Source of the DNA: Anaerolineae bacterium
GTDB taxonomy: Bacteria; Chloroflexota; Anaerolineae; Caldilineales; Caldilineaceae
DNA length: 64,000 nucleotides
Direction of reading: 5' to 3'
Assembly (NCBI GenBank): GCA_030432295.1
Contig: JAUIHI010000015.1
Location: forward strand, 1 to 64,000
Positions 25,940 through 34,868 of this stretch are shown here, piece by piece. Numbering within the stretch: position 1 is the stretch's first letter; each line of letters begins with the position of its first letter. The notes below the pieces were generated by a model. It was not told the origin of the DNA. It saw only the letters and a list, made by a program, of their open reading frames with translations, and made no database searches. A program made the translations under genes and the position numbers.

Positions 25940-28354
25940 CTATCTTTGCACGCTGGGCAAATAGAGAGCGGAAGCGGTTTGGGTCGATGTGGGTGTCGCG
26001 GTCGGTGTTACCGTTGGCGTCACGGTCGGCGTCCCATTGCTGGGGACGGTAGACGACGGCGTGGGTGTCATCGTTGCAGTGGCAGTAGCGGTAGCGGTTG
26101 CAGTTGTGGTCGGTGTGACAGTCGGTGTTGTGACCGGCTGCTCTGCTTTCCACACTTTTAACAACTGGCGCAGGGCTTCGGGTGGATTCTGGGGTGCGGT
26201 CTGGCCTTTCTGGTCCAACTCACTCAGCCCGTGACAGGCCGCACAAACCCGCACTTCGCCGGGCTGGAAGGTGAGCCAGTAACGCTCCCGCACCACACCG
26301 GTCCCCGCGCCGTCGGTAAGCTGCCAGCTCATCGCCCGCCGGGCCGGGACAAAGGCCGCCATCGAGCCATCCGCCGCGATTTCGACGGCAGCGGGCACAT
26401 CTTCGTCCAGTGTATTGGCCGCCACGGCTGCCGGGTCGTGCATATACTGGGCCAGCACCCGGCGACCGGCCCGGGGCTGGCTGCTGCCAAAGCTCAGCCC
26501 CCGCAACTGATCCGCCTGGAAAAACTGCATATAGGCAATCTCGTAGACTGTACCCGGTTTGCCGATTGTCTCCGCACCGCCACCCCGCACGCGCAGATTG
26601 AAGGGCTGTTGGCGGTCGAAGTCATCCCGGGTCGTCACATTGCGGCTGACGGCCAGAGCCAGATTGCGCTGGCGCATAAACGCCTGCAAATCGGCCAGAA
26701 GCACCCCCTCTTCGGCAAAAATCTGTTGCTCTGGCGCTTGCAGGGGCGTCGTCAACCGGGGCGTACGGGCGCGGGCAACCACCTCCACCGGCTGCAACTC
26801 CCAGAGATAGCCGCTGTATGTCACCTTCACGTCGGGACTCCAAAAGCTGATGGTCTCGCTGATGCCGGTCGTCAACTCCGCCCCGGCTGCGAAGATGCCG
26901 TCGCCCCGGTCGGCCACAAAACGCAGACGGAAATCGTAGCGGGAGCGGGGACTGGCGGTGGTTCCGTCATTGCTATCGGCCCGGGTCTCCGGGGTGTGGG
27001 TGGCAATCAGCCGCCCGTCCGAGAGGGGGGACGGGTCCCGGTAGAGGCCGGAATGATCGGCGCTGGGGCTGTCGCTGGGCGAAGATGTGTCCCGGTGGGT
27101 GACGTAGACGACGGCGATGTGATCGGCGTCCAGGCTGGGCGGCGCGTCCACATAGATGATCTGGCCGGCGGCGTGGGTCTGGAATTCGGGCGCGTCCACC
27201 CCGTAATAGCGGCCTGGGCTGTTGGGGTCTTCCCGGATTTGCAGAAAATTCTGGATTTCGTTGGGGTTGAAGCGGCTGTACTGGCCGTAATATTCCACCA
27301 GATTGGGGTCATCGGTCAGGCTGGGGGGGATGTAATCGTGCAATTCGTGGCGGCCCAGATGGTTGAGCACTTCGCTTTCTGTGCCGTCCTCGTTGATTGT
27401 CCACGGGAAGAAGTGGTTGATTATGTGGCCCCAGAGATTGGTCCCCACCAGGTCGTGATCGGCCCGGGGTTCGGGGTAGACTTCCGCCCGGCTGGCCAGG
27501 GGAACAGAATCCGCGGCTTCGCTGCTGTAGTTGAATGTGCAATAGCCGCAGCTTCCCCCGCTGGCTTCGTCGGCGTTGTCGCCGTCGGCCTGCTGGTCCC
27601 GCTGCAAATGGTCCCACTGGGTGAAGATTACCCGCCCGAAGCTGTCGATGGAAGGGGTGAAATCGCCCGAAGGCGCGTGGTTGAGCAGGAAGAGATCGCC
27701 TGTGGCCGGGTCCAGGCTCCACAGACCGCTGACCGTCGGTGCTTCCTCGTACTCATCCAGTTGGGGATAGAGATGGCGCTCGCCGCTGCGGGGGCGGTCG
27801 GTGGTGAAGATAATGCGGTCGTCGGTGCCGTAGATGGGGCTGATGTTGTTGAAATTGGCGGGCTGGTTGGCTACTTTTGTGATGACCGGCGTCTGGTTCT
27901 GGCCCAACCCGCTGATTTCGTATATCTGCCAGTAGTAGGCGTTGACCTGATACTGCTGGGTCGGCGCGCCGATTGTCATACTGAAGAGCGCCTTTGTGCC
28001 GTCCCAATGGACAGACGGGTCGCGCACGGCGATGGCAGTCGCGCCCTGTAGTCCATCCACCCCATAGCCCGCGGCTGCGGTCAGGTTCTTCTGGCTGCCG
28101 TCGGGATAGCGAATCCACAGATCGCCGCCTCGCCCCACAGAATCCATTGCGGCCCGGTGGTTGCCAAAGACCGATCCAATCGTTGTGAAGTCTGCGGCAA
28201 TCGGGAATTGGGTGACAAAGAGAATGGGGTTGGGCAGTTGGCTGTTTTGGCCGTGCAGGGAGATGGGACGAGCCGGAACAACAGAAAAAGCGACGGCCAG
28301 GGCAAAGAGTATGCGGACAAAAGCACGGGTAAAAAAGTGTGTACGAGCGGGCAT
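25940..28354 (-). CDS. Secreted beta-propeller-like protein with one CxxCH haem site (HzsA-like)
   Basis: An 804-residue exported protein: signal peptide (FVRILFALAVAFSVVPARP, residues 9-27), propeller-like repeats with DLWIRYPDGSQKNLT and GDDRIIFTTDR-type strands, and a C-terminal CAACHGLSELDQKG haem-c motif (about 705). A Pro/Thr linker (about 735-793) and a final ALYLPSVQR follow. The overall pattern recalls the hydrazine synthase alpha-subunit family as used by automated annotation, but there is no reason to infer anammox chemistry. ATG at 28354 follows AGGAG. The substrate is unknown; it is probably extracytoplasmic redox or binding. Confidence 0.72.
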   Translation of the reverse strand: MPARTHFFTRAFVRILFALAVAFSVVPARPISLHGQNSQLPNPILFVTQFPIAADFTTIGSVFGNHRAAMDSVGRGGDLWIRYPDGSQKNLTAAAGYGVDGLQGATAIAVRDPSVHWDGTKALFSMTIGAPTQQYQVNAYYWQIYEISGLGQNQTPVITKVANQPANFNNISPIYGTDDRIIFTTDRPRSGERHLYPQLDEYEEAPTVSGLWSLDPATGDLFLLNHAPSGDFTPSIDSFGRVIFTQWDHLQRDQQADGDNADEASGGSCGYCTFNYSSEAADSVPLASRAEVYPEPRADHDLVGTNLWGHIINHFFPWTINEDGTESEVLNHLGRHELHDYIPPSLTDDPNLVEYYGQYSRFNPNEIQNFLQIREDPNSPGRYYGVDAPEFQTHAAGQIIYVDAPPSLDADHIAVVYVTHRDTSSPSDSPSADHSGLYRDPSPLSDGRLIATHTPETRADSNDGTTASPRSRYDFRLRFVADRGDGIFAAGAELTTGISETISFWSPDVKVTYSGYLWELQPVEVVARARTPRLTTPLQAPEQQIFAEEGVLLADLQAFMRQRNLALAVSRNVTTRDDFDRQQPFNLRVRGGGAETIGKPGTVYEIAYMQFFQADQLRGLSFGSSQPRAGRRVLAQYMHDPAAVAANTLDEDVPAAVEIAADGSMAAFVPARRAMSWQLTDGAGTGVVRERYWLTFQPGEVRVCAACHGLSELDQKGQTAPQNPPEALRQLLKVWKAEQPVTTPTVTPTTTATATATATATMTPTPSSTVPSNGTPTVTPTVTPTATPTSTQTASALYLPSVQR

Positions 28355-28658
28355 AGAGTCATCTCCTGGAACGAACACCGGCACCGATTGTGCATTTGCC
28401 GCAACAGAGTATCACATCCCCGATCAGATGTCAGTAGCCCTGTGCGTCGCCAAAAAGTGACGCAGAACACAACTTGCCCAGAGTTGTCTCCGGGAATCTG
28501 GGCGCGCTTCATTCCACCCTCCCACCTCTGGATAGATGCGCTTTTCGGAGTGGAGTGATAAGATTCTCTTGGCGGCGGAAACACAAATTTTCCCCCATCC
28601 TTCTTTTCCGCCATCATCAATTGGACCAAACAGTTCCATCAGTCAAGGGAGACATTTT
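28355..28658. other. Divergent intergenic region
   Basis: A 304-bp gap between the divergent haem-protein and isomerase genes. A small hairpin (TGCGTC, loop, GACGCA) lies near 28442-28463. AAGGGAG precedes the isomerase start. Possible -10 boxes exist on both strands, but no convincing pair was found. Confidence 0.4.
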
Positions 28659-29528
28659 ATGCAAACACGAACTGGTAACTTTCCCATCGGTTTTCGGCGG
28701 GGGGGCGGTGAATGGCAAAAGGATTTGCCGAAGCTGATCGACTGGGCCAAAGCTAACGATCTGGGCGTCATCGACCTGACCCGCAACGCCGCCGCGGAGA
28801 TGGGCACGGCCATTGACGCGGGTATGCGCATCGGATCGGTGGACCTGGCGGACAACAAAGGGATGATTGCAGCGGACAAAGGGCGTCGGGCCGAGGCCAT
28901 CGCCCGCAACAGCGAACACATCCGGGCCTGCGCAGCCCACGGCCCGGTCAACCACTTTCTGGTGATGCTGCCGGAAAACCCGGCTCTGCCCCGGCGGGAA
29001 AACTTTGGCTATCTGGTGGAGAGCTTTGGGGAACTGATGCCCGTGCTGGAAGCCAACGACGCCCGGCTGGTTATCGAAGGCTGGCCCGGCCCCGGCGCAC
29101 TCTGCTGCACGCCCGAAGGCTACCGGGCCGCGTTTAAGGAATTGCCCTCCAGTGCGATGGGCATCAACTACGACCCCTCCCATCTGATCCGCCAGGGCAT
29201 CGATCCCATGCGCTTTCTGCGGGAGTTTGTGGATCGGGTCTATCACGTCCACGGCAAAGACACGGAACTGATCAGCGAAGGGCTGTACGAATACGGCCAC
29301 GAGCAGCCCGCCACTTTTGCCAGCCCAATCGCCTACGGCGCGCACGCCTGGCGTTATACCATCCCCGGCCACGGCATCTTCCGCTGGACCACCGGCCTGG
29401 GTATTCTGGTCGAAAACGGCTACAGCGGCGCGGTTTCGATTGAACTGGAAGACACCAACTTCCACAAAATTGCCGAGGCCGAGCAGTTGGGGATTGTGCA
29501 GGGCGCAAAGTTCCTGACTGGCTGCTGA
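28659..29528 (+). CDS. Sugar phosphate isomerase/epimerase-like TIM-barrel protein
   Basis: The 289-residue protein has the xylose-isomerase-like barrel with metal-ligand segments ARLVIEGWPGPG (Glu), GINYDPSHLIRQG (Asp/His), VYHVHGKDTEL (His/Asp) and SIELEDTNF (Glu). It resembles IolE/IolI-like and 3-ketosugar isomerases; substrate unknown. ATG at 28659 has AAGGGAG 7 nt upstream. The gene is followed, across a TGTAACGC repeat, by the HD hydrolase-like gene. It is a different branch from the isomerase at 11426-12184. Confidence 0.84.
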   Translation: MQTRTGNFPIGFRRGGGEWQKDLPKLIDWAKANDLGVIDLTRNAAAEMGTAIDAGMRIGSVDLADNKGMIAADKGRRAEAIARNSEHIRACAAHGPVNHFLVMLPENPALPRRENFGYLVESFGELMPVLEANDARLVIEGWPGPGALCCTPEGYRAAFKELPSSAMGINYDPSHLIRQGIDPMRFLREFVDRVYHVHGKDTELISEGLYEYGHEQPATFASPIAYGAHAWRYTIPGHGIFRWTTGLGILVENGYSGAVSIELEDTNFHKIAEAEQLGIVQGAKFLTGC

Positions 29529-29531
29529 TGC

Positions 29532-29586
29532 TGTAACGCAAGCTGTTGGCTTGCGATGCCTGCGCAAGCTAACAGCTTGCGTTACA
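29532..29586. repeat. 55-bp palindromic repeat, family TGTAACGCAAGC (copy 3)
   Basis: TGTAACGCAAGCTGTTGGCT begins the left arm and AACAGCTTGCGTTACA ends the right arm. It starts 4 nt after a stop codon and ends 14 nt before the next start (29600). It is more symmetrical than copies 1 and 2, because both halves use the AAGCTT version. Confidence 0.92.
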
Positions 29587-29599
29587 AATGGAGAGTCTT

Positions 29600-30133
29600 A
29601 TGTGGTCTCCAGATTCCTATCTATCCGCCTGGAACTACGCCGCGGCTATGCACGGCGAGCAGAAAGTGCCGGGCACGCAACTGCCCTATCTGACCCACGT
29701 GGGCGCGGTGGCCATGGAAGTGATGACGGCCATTGCGCAAGGGAGCCGGACGACTGATCCGAATCTGGCCGTGCAATGCAGCCTGCTCCACGACGTCATC
29801 GAGGACACGCCCGCCACCTACGCTGATGTGGCGGCGCGTTTCGGCTTGGCTGTGGCGGACGGGGTGCTGGCGTTGACCAAAAATAAGGCGCTGCCCTCCA
29901 AAGCGGAACAGATGGCCGACAGTCTGGCCCGCATCCGCCAGCAGCCGCCGGAGGTGTGGATGGTGAAGCTGGCGGATCGCATCACCAATCTCCAGCCCCC
30001 ACCCGCCCATTGGGATGATACAAAAATCGCCGCCTATCGGGCCGAGGCCGGGACGATTCTGGACGCGCTGGGCAAAGCGGACGAATGGCTGGCAGAACGG
30101 CTGCGGGGGAAAATTGTGGGGTATCCGGGATAG
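29600..30133 (+). CDS. HD domain protein, (p)ppGpp hydrolase (MESH1/SpoT-like)
   Basis: A 177-residue HD hydrolase with AAAMHGEQKVPGTQLPYLTHVG-type N-terminus (split around residue 20), LLHDVIEDTPATY (HD and ED) and VKLADRITNLQPP. This pattern matches stand-alone small alarmone hydrolases that remove the 3'-pyrophosphate of (p)ppGpp; there is no synthetase domain. ATG at 29600 was chosen over 29588 because GGAGAG precedes it. It is followed by a strong terminator at 30146-30190. Confidence 0.83.
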   Translation: MWSPDSYLSAWNYAAAMHGEQKVPGTQLPYLTHVGAVAMEVMTAIAQGSRTTDPNLAVQCSLLHDVIEDTPATYADVAARFGLAVADGVLALTKNKALPSKAEQMADSLARIRQQPPEVWMVKLADRITNLQPPPAHWDDTKIAAYRAEAGTILDALGKADEWLAERLRGKIVGYPG

Positions 30134-30145
30134 ATATCCGGGGCA

Positions 30146-30190
30146 AAAAAGGGCTGCCAGGTTTCAAAAACCTGGCAGCCCTTTTTGTTT
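30146..30190. terminator. Bidirectional Rho-independent terminator
   Basis: GGGCTGCCAGGTTT, a short loop and AACCTGGCAGCCC form a 13-bp stem with A-run before and TTTTTGTTT after. It lies between the HD gene (plus) and the end of the STAND regulator (minus, 30204), so it can serve both. Confidence 0.92.
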
Positions 30191-30203
30191 GGATGCAAAA
30201 CTT

Positions 30204-30626
30204 TCAATCGACTACGTCCACTGCGCCCAGGGCCAGCAGATTGTTCTTCTGGGCCGGGGTCAACCCCTGAACGCTGTGGATGTTTGTGCCCCAGAAGGGG
30301 CCGGGCGTATACCAGACAGCCAGAGAAGCACCGGTGTTGGAATCCCACAGCCGCACGCTGCCATCGGCGCCGGTACTGGCAAGCACAGGCCGGTGGGGGT
30401 GGAGTTGCAGATTGCTGATGCGGGCGCTGTGTCCGGACAATGTGTGCTGATTGGTGATGCTTCCGTCTGCCTCTAGCCGATAGAGAGAGATAGCACCGCT
30501 ATCGCTGCCTACGGCGATCCGATCATTCTCCAGAAAGTTAACTTTGCCTGTCTCGCCATTCGACAGTTGAAGACTGTAAGACACGCGCCCCTCTTGTAGC
30601 TGCCAAACCAGGCAAAACCCGCTTGA
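30204..30626 (-). pseudogene. C-terminal WD40 continuation of the STAND regulator, in a shifted frame
   Basis: About 140 residues continue the WD40 propeller of the upstream frame: GFCLVWQLQEG, a central GAISLYRLEADGS blade, GADGSVRLWDSNTGASLAVW, ending at VDVVD. The coding sequence changes frame near a run of four T (minus strand) at 30614-30617, where one extra T would restore continuity. This part has no start of its own. It may be expressed only if the shift is a base-calling error or a recoding event. Confidence 0.7.
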
Positions 30627-33600
30627 TCGTCGCCACCGCTGGCCGCCAAGGGTTTCTGGGGATGTACAGCCAATGCCCACAGACCCATTTTGTGGGCTTG
30701 AATGCGGTGGAGTGGATGGGAGCCGAGCAGCCGATCGTCGTCTAGCTCCCAAATGTAGAGTTCTCCCCATTCGCTGCCTGTGAGTAAATGCTGCTCATCC
30801 GGCGTTATCAGCAGTCGAGACAGCCCAGACATCACCTGAGGAAACTCCTGAACCAGATGCAACTCGACCTCATCCGCGCTCCCATCCGCGGCGCTGATCT
30901 GATTCCAGAGTCGAATTGTCCCGTGATGTGACGCTGTGATCAGCCGGGTCCCGTCAGCCGTGTATTCCATACTGCGCATAATCTGACGATGCATTTGGTG
31001 GACGAGAACAGGCAGCCGCAATTCAGGCTTTTCCATGTCCCACATGCGCATCACGCCATCCTTCCCGCCCGCGACCACCCAGCGCTCGCTGGGGTGAAAG
31101 GTCACCCGCTCTTGGTTGGCCGTCCATCTGTGCAGGGCAAATGTACACGCCCCACTCCGGATATCCCAGCGTTGCAGTGGGATATTGTCCCCGGCGCTGA
31201 GCAATTCCCAATGATTGTCCGCCAGGAGCAGACTCCATACTTGTGGGGCTGTGCTGACTGTTGCTTGCAGTTGGCGGATCGGCTGCCAGCTCCCCGTCTC
31301 CCACACTTGGATAGTTGGGCCGTGGCCTGCGCTGAAGAGGAGTCGTCCATCGAGGCTGAAGGTCACGCAGAGCAAGGGTTTGCGCTGGTGATCCAGCACC
31401 GCCTTACATACGCCAGTCTGCATTTCCCACAGCCGAATGTCTGTATCCACCCCGCCGCTGACCAGAAGCTGCCCATCCGGGGAGAAAGCCAGACCGGCAA
31501 TGCGCTCTGTATGGCCGGCCAGGGTCCAGCGGCACGCCCCAGTCGCTGAATCCCAGACGCGTATGTCGCTGTCCGCTCCGGCACTGGCCAGCAGAGAGCC
31601 ATCCCGGTTGTAGACCACCCGGAAGAGCCGGTCCGTGTGGTCGGTCAGCACGTGTTCGGACTGAAATTCGGGGTTTTCTTTATGGGAAGGGACGATGGCC
31701 CACAGGTGGACGGTCCCATCCTCGCTGGCGCTGGCCAACTGGGCACCATCTGGCCGGAAGGCGACAGAACGCACTGTGCGACGATGGCCGGCGAGTGTCT
31801 GCCAGGGGACGAGCACAATGGCGTCGCCCTCTGCCACCACACGCCAAAGATAGATGTGGCTGTCGCCCGCACCACAGGCCAGCAGCTTTCCGTCCGGGCT
31901 GAAGGCGACGGACCAGATCTCCCCAGCCTGGGGGTACAAACGGGCGATCTGCTGGTTGTCCTGCCGTCGCCACACCAGCACTTCCCCATGCAATGTGCCC
32001 GCGGCCAGAAAGCGGTCGTCGGGGCTTATGGACAGAGAGACTACAGGCCCAAAGGTGTCGGTGAATCGGCAATCGATGAGGGTGGCACGGGATAGATTGA
32101 CCCGGATCAGTTGGACATTTTGTAAATCGGCCTGGCGTATGGTCAGCCCGGAAAAATCCATCCCTTGGAGGTCAAATTCGGCGTGGAGCATCAGGTTGAG
32201 AATGTTGCCTGCCGCGTAGCCGTTTTGGGTGGTGTCTGCCAGCCGTAGACCCTTGGCAATGGCTGCAAGCCGCTCCTGCAATCCGTTGATGCTATCTTGT
32301 GCGGTCAGCTTCTCCACAACAGGCTGCAAGAGCATACGCCGCTGGCTTTCGCATACATAGGCTTCGGCGGTGGCTTTGAGCAGGGCATGGCTTTCCAGCA
32401 GGGTTGTCTCCCCGGCTTCTATCTCCCCACACACCGCCCCGATCAGACGCTCAGTCACATATTCGGTGATCACATTCTGCAAATAGAAGAGCGTTCCATC
32501 CTCGCTGCTCGCCTGCTCGACCAGCGAGCGATGGATGAGACCGCGCAGGGCAGCCAGCACCTCGGGATGGGATTGGGGCGGGTGCAGATCCGTGACCAGG
32601 AGATCAACCGTGCGCGGCTCCCGTTCCACGGCCAGCCAGAAGAGGAGAGTGCGCTCCAACGCGGTCAGCCGACGAAACTGCTGATCCAGCACATCGGAAA
32701 TAGCCCCAAAAAGGGTGACAGGCATGCGCAGAAACGCGGCTGTGTCCCCATCGTAGAGGGTGTCCACAGTTTCGGCGATCAGTTCCAGGGCCAGGGGATT
32801 GCCTGAGTAGCGCTCCGACAGGTTGTCCAGGGATTGGTTGTCCCCAATCAGGGACCAGCGGCTGAATATGTGGCGGCTGGCCTCCCCATCCAGACCCAAC
32901 AGGGGGAGGGTGCAGACGCCCGACCTGCCCCTGTTCAGCCGGGCCAGCAGGCGGGGCTTCTCCCGGGAGGTCAGGAGCAGGCAGCTACGGTGTTCCCGCT
33001 CGGCCACAGCCTGGAGCAGGTATGCGTAGTCGGTGTACCCTTCTCGAAAATAACCCCTGCGCTGGCCCTGTTCGAGAATACTTTCCAGATTGTCCAGCAC
33101 CAGCAGGGCGGGGTGCTCGCTTAAGAGTGTCACCAGCAGATCGACCTGATCCTCTGGGGAGCCGGGTATGGAATCCCCTGGATGGCCAGTGAGGACTTGC
33201 AGCCATTCTGTCAATACTTGGGCCAGGGGCGGCCCATTGACCAGAGAGCGCCAAAGCACGTGTTGGTAGACCCGCTCGCTGCCAGCGCTGTTGGCGGCGG
33301 TGTTGGCCGCCGCATTGCGGGCAGCGTGGATGGCCAGGGAGCTTTTGCCGATGCCGCCCATGCCCAGGATTGACACAAGCTGCACCTGTGGGCTGCCCAG
33401 CCAGGCCTCCAACTGCGCCAATTCCTCACGGCGTCCAAAGAGGGTTTCGGCTCTAGGCAGACGGGAGGCGGCTATATTCTGAGGGGAGACATGGATTGGG
33501 CCAGGCCCAGACCCATTCTGTGGGGGCGGGAATTGGCCCGTGCGGATCTGCTCGGCCAATTCTTGGGTAGCTGCCTCAGGCTCAGTCCCCAATTCCTGGG

Positions 33601-34312
33601 CGAGGGTTTGGCGGCAAGCTTCAAATTGCTTGAGAGCCGCAGCGGGCTGGCCGTCCAGGGCCAACACCTGCATCAACTGGCGGTGATCTTCTTCCCGCCA
33701 AGGTTCAAAGGCCAGGAGACGGCGCAGGGCAAGGGCGGCCTCTGCGTGGGCCTGGCGGTGGCGATAGTAGGCGCTGAGTTGTTCCAGGGCTGTGATGGCC
33801 TGGCGGTGGAGCCATTCCTGTGTGACAAGACGCCACTCGTCCAGGGTTGGGGCCGGGGGCAATTCCAGTCCGGTCAGGAAATCGCCCTGGTAGAGGTCCA
33901 GGGCGGTCTGCAAACGCAGCATACAGTCGGCGCAGTTCTCCAATTCCCGATGGGCGTGGGTGTTGTTAGCCTCCAGCAGCGCCCCGAAATCAAGGACATC
34001 GATCTGGAAGTCGCTCTCCGGGTTGAAGCCCAGGCTGCCGTGGCCCATACGCAGAAAGGGCTGTTCGGCCTCGGCATCACCCAGCAACTGGCGCAGATTA
34101 TACAGGGTCTGGCGCAGGCTGGTGTTGGCCGCGGCGGGCGCTGCCTCGGGCCAGAGCATAGCGGCGAGGAAGGGTCGGTTATAGAAATCACCGGCGTGCA
34201 TGGCGAGGTAGACCAGTAGCACCCGGGCGTTGTTGGTGCGGAATTTGGTGAGGGGTTGGCCGTCCAGACTTATTTGAACGGGGCCGAGCAGGGAGAGCGA
34301 AAGTCGGGCCAT
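30509..34312 (-). CDS. SARP-type STAND regulator with BTAD, NB-ARC and WD40 repeats (frameshifted)
   Basis: About 1267 residues from ATG 34312. Order: winged-helix and BTAD domains of SARP type (MARLSLSLLGPVQISLDGQP, then about 1-250), a STAND/NB-ARC ATPase with Walker A GMGGIGKSSLAIHAARN (about 318) and Walker B PALLVLDNLESI, a helical region with PLALELIAET, a few pentapeptide-like repeats (MDFSGLTIRQADLQNVQL), then about ten WD40 blades from about 750. The frame ends early, after SGGDDQAGFAW; the remaining blades are in another frame (30204-30626). STAND proteins oligomerise after ligand sensing; SARPs activate nearby operons. It is divergent from the surface-protein cluster. Confidence 0.85.
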   Translation of the reverse strand: MARLSLSLLGPVQISLDGQPLTKFRTNNARVLLVYLAMHAGDFYNRPFLAAMLWPEAAPAAANTSLRQTLYNLRQLLGDAEAEQPFLRMGHGSLGFNPESDFQIDVLDFGALLEANNTHAHRELENCADCMLRLQTALDLYQGDFLTGLELPPAPTLDEWRLVTQEWLHRQAITALEQLSAYYRHRQAHAEAALALRRLLAFEPWREEDHRQLMQVLALDGQPAAALKQFEACRQTLAQELGTEPEAATQELAEQIRTGQFPPPQNGSGPGPIHVSPQNIAASRLPRAETLFGRREELAQLEAWLGSPQVQLVSILGMGGIGKSSLAIHAARNAAANTAANSAGSERVYQHVLWRSLVNGPPLAQVLTEWLQVLTGHPGDSIPGSPEDQVDLLVTLLSEHPALLVLDNLESILEQGQRRGYFREGYTDYAYLLQAVAEREHRSCLLLTSREKPRLLARLNRGRSGVCTLPLLGLDGEASRHIFSRWSLIGDNQSLDNLSERYSGNPLALELIAETVDTLYDGDTAAFLRMPVTLFGAISDVLDQQFRRLTALERTLLFWLAVEREPRTVDLLVTDLHPPQSHPEVLAALRGLIHRSLVEQASSEDGTLFYLQNVITEYVTERLIGAVCGEIEAGETTLLESHALLKATAEAYVCESQRRMLLQPVVEKLTAQDSINGLQERLAAIAKGLRLADTTQNGYAAGNILNLMLHAEFDLQGMDFSGLTIRQADLQNVQLIRVNLSRATLIDCRFTDTFGPVVSLSISPDDRFLAAGTLHGEVLVWRRQDNQQIARLYPQAGEIWSVAFSPDGKLLACGAGDSHIYLWRVVAEGDAIVLVPWQTLAGHRRTVRSVAFRPDGAQLASASEDGTVHLWAIVPSHKENPEFQSEHVLTDHTDRLFRVVYNRDGSLLASAGADSDIRVWDSATGACRWTLAGHTERIAGLAFSPDGQLLVSGGVDTDIRLWEMQTGVCKAVLDHQRKPLLCVTFSLDGRLLFSAGHGPTIQVWETGSWQPIRQLQATVSTAPQVWSLLLADNHWELLSAGDNIPLQRWDIRSGACTFALHRWTANQERVTFHPSERWVVAGGKDGVMRMWDMEKPELRLPVLVHQMHRQIMRSMEYTADGTRLITASHHGTIRLWNQISAADGSADEVELHLVQEFPQVMSGLSRLLITPDEQHLLTGSEWGELYIWELDDDRLLGSHPLHRIQAHKMGLWALAVHPQKPLAASGGDDQAGFAWFGSYKRGACLTVFNCRMARQAKLTFWRMIGSP

Positions 34313-34320
34313 GGGCAATG

Positions 34321-34362
34321 TCACGTTTTTATAACGCGGCGCTGGTACTATAGGGCTACTGG
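34321..34362 (+). promoter_or_regulatory. Conserved upstream box (copy 1) between the STAND gene and the small gene
   Basis: TCACGTTTTTATAACGC, then GGTACTATAGGGCTACTGG. The pattern TCACGTTT-TAACGC-GTACTAT-CnAGTAG or its variant recurs at 34736-34781, again before a small paralogous gene. It could be a shared promoter or operator for the regulator. Confidence 0.45.
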
Positions 34363-34383
34363 AGCGCCGCGCGTGCGGGTGCG

Positions 34384-34407
34384 ATAGTAACCCCAATAGT
34401 AACCCCA
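34384..34407 (+). promoter_or_regulatory. Direct repeat, candidate SARP binding site
   Basis: Two perfect 12-bp tandem copies of ATAGTAACCCCA lie between the divergent regulator and the first small gene. SARP-type activators are known to bind heptamer direct repeats spaced about 11 bp apart, so the position and spacing are suggestive. Confidence 0.42.
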
Positions 34408-34482
34408 GTATAGCGCAAGCAGAATCAGAACAGAATTACAGGGCAAATCAGAAGAAAGTGATGCAGCATAAGGGGAGTTGAC

Positions 34483-34728
34483 ATGCCACCTGAAAGCCGA
34501 AAGCCGACATCCCCGCCCGCGCAGCGGGTGGACTACCACTCCTATCTGCTGCGTCTGCGCCGGGTGACGGAAGGGGGACGGGAGAAGCGTCAAGCCTGGC
34601 TGCGGGACATTCCCAGCAACGAGGAGTTCTATTTCAAGAGCCTGGGCGAGCTGGTGGACTATTTGCAGGCCCAGGGAACTCTGCACTGGGATATGGCCTG
34701 GAACGAGGAGGACGAAGTAGAGGATTGA
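34483..34728 (+). CDS. Small protein of the island, paralogue of 34869-35102 (unknown function)
   Basis: An 81-residue protein not recognised as a known family. It contains VDYHSYLLRLRRVTEGGREK, then RDIPSNEEFYFKSLGELVDYL. The same pattern (YHSYLLR, about 15 residues, RDIPS, E, YF, L, EL, DYL) is repeated in the next gene and, weakly, at the C-terminus of the exported protein 40325-41035. GGGGAG precedes the ATG. It has no signal peptide and an acidic C-terminus (EEDEVED). It may be a sensor or adaptor for the divergent STAND regulator (inference). Confidence 0.7.
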   Translation: MPPESRKPTSPPAQRVDYHSYLLRLRRVTEGGREKRQAWLRDIPSNEEFYFKSLGELVDYLQAQGTLHWDMAWNEEDEVED

Positions 34729-34735
34729 AGCTATG

Positions 34736-34781
34736 TTCACGTTTATGTAACGCCCTATTAGTACTATGGAACCAGTAGTCC
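34736..34781 (+). promoter_or_regulatory. Conserved upstream box (copy 2)
   Basis: TTCACGTTTATGTAACGCCC and TAGTACTATGGAACCAGTAG follow the same order as the box at 34321-34362. It lies about 90 nt before the second small gene. Confidence 0.45.
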
Positions 34782-34868
34782 GATTGCAACGCCCTTTTGG
34801 CTTCCCCCAAGTCCACAGTTCCCATCTGGCCGAGCCGACAGTGACAAGCGCCAGGAAGGCAGTCAGCG

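Noticed and set aside
26231-28051. 606-codon plus-strand frame opposite the haem protein gene
   Set aside because: Antisense shadow; the minus frame has a signal peptide, CxxCH motif and Pro/Thr linker.
25940-28354. Hydrazine synthase subunit and anammox metabolism
   Set aside because: Only one CxxCH motif and general propeller-like features are visible, with no other hydrazine genes; the likeness is to a broad family.
30500-30640. Programmed ribosomal frameshifting in the STAND regulator
   Set aside because: GGGTTTTGCC is not a convincing slippery site and no stimulatory structure was seen; error or mutation is simpler.
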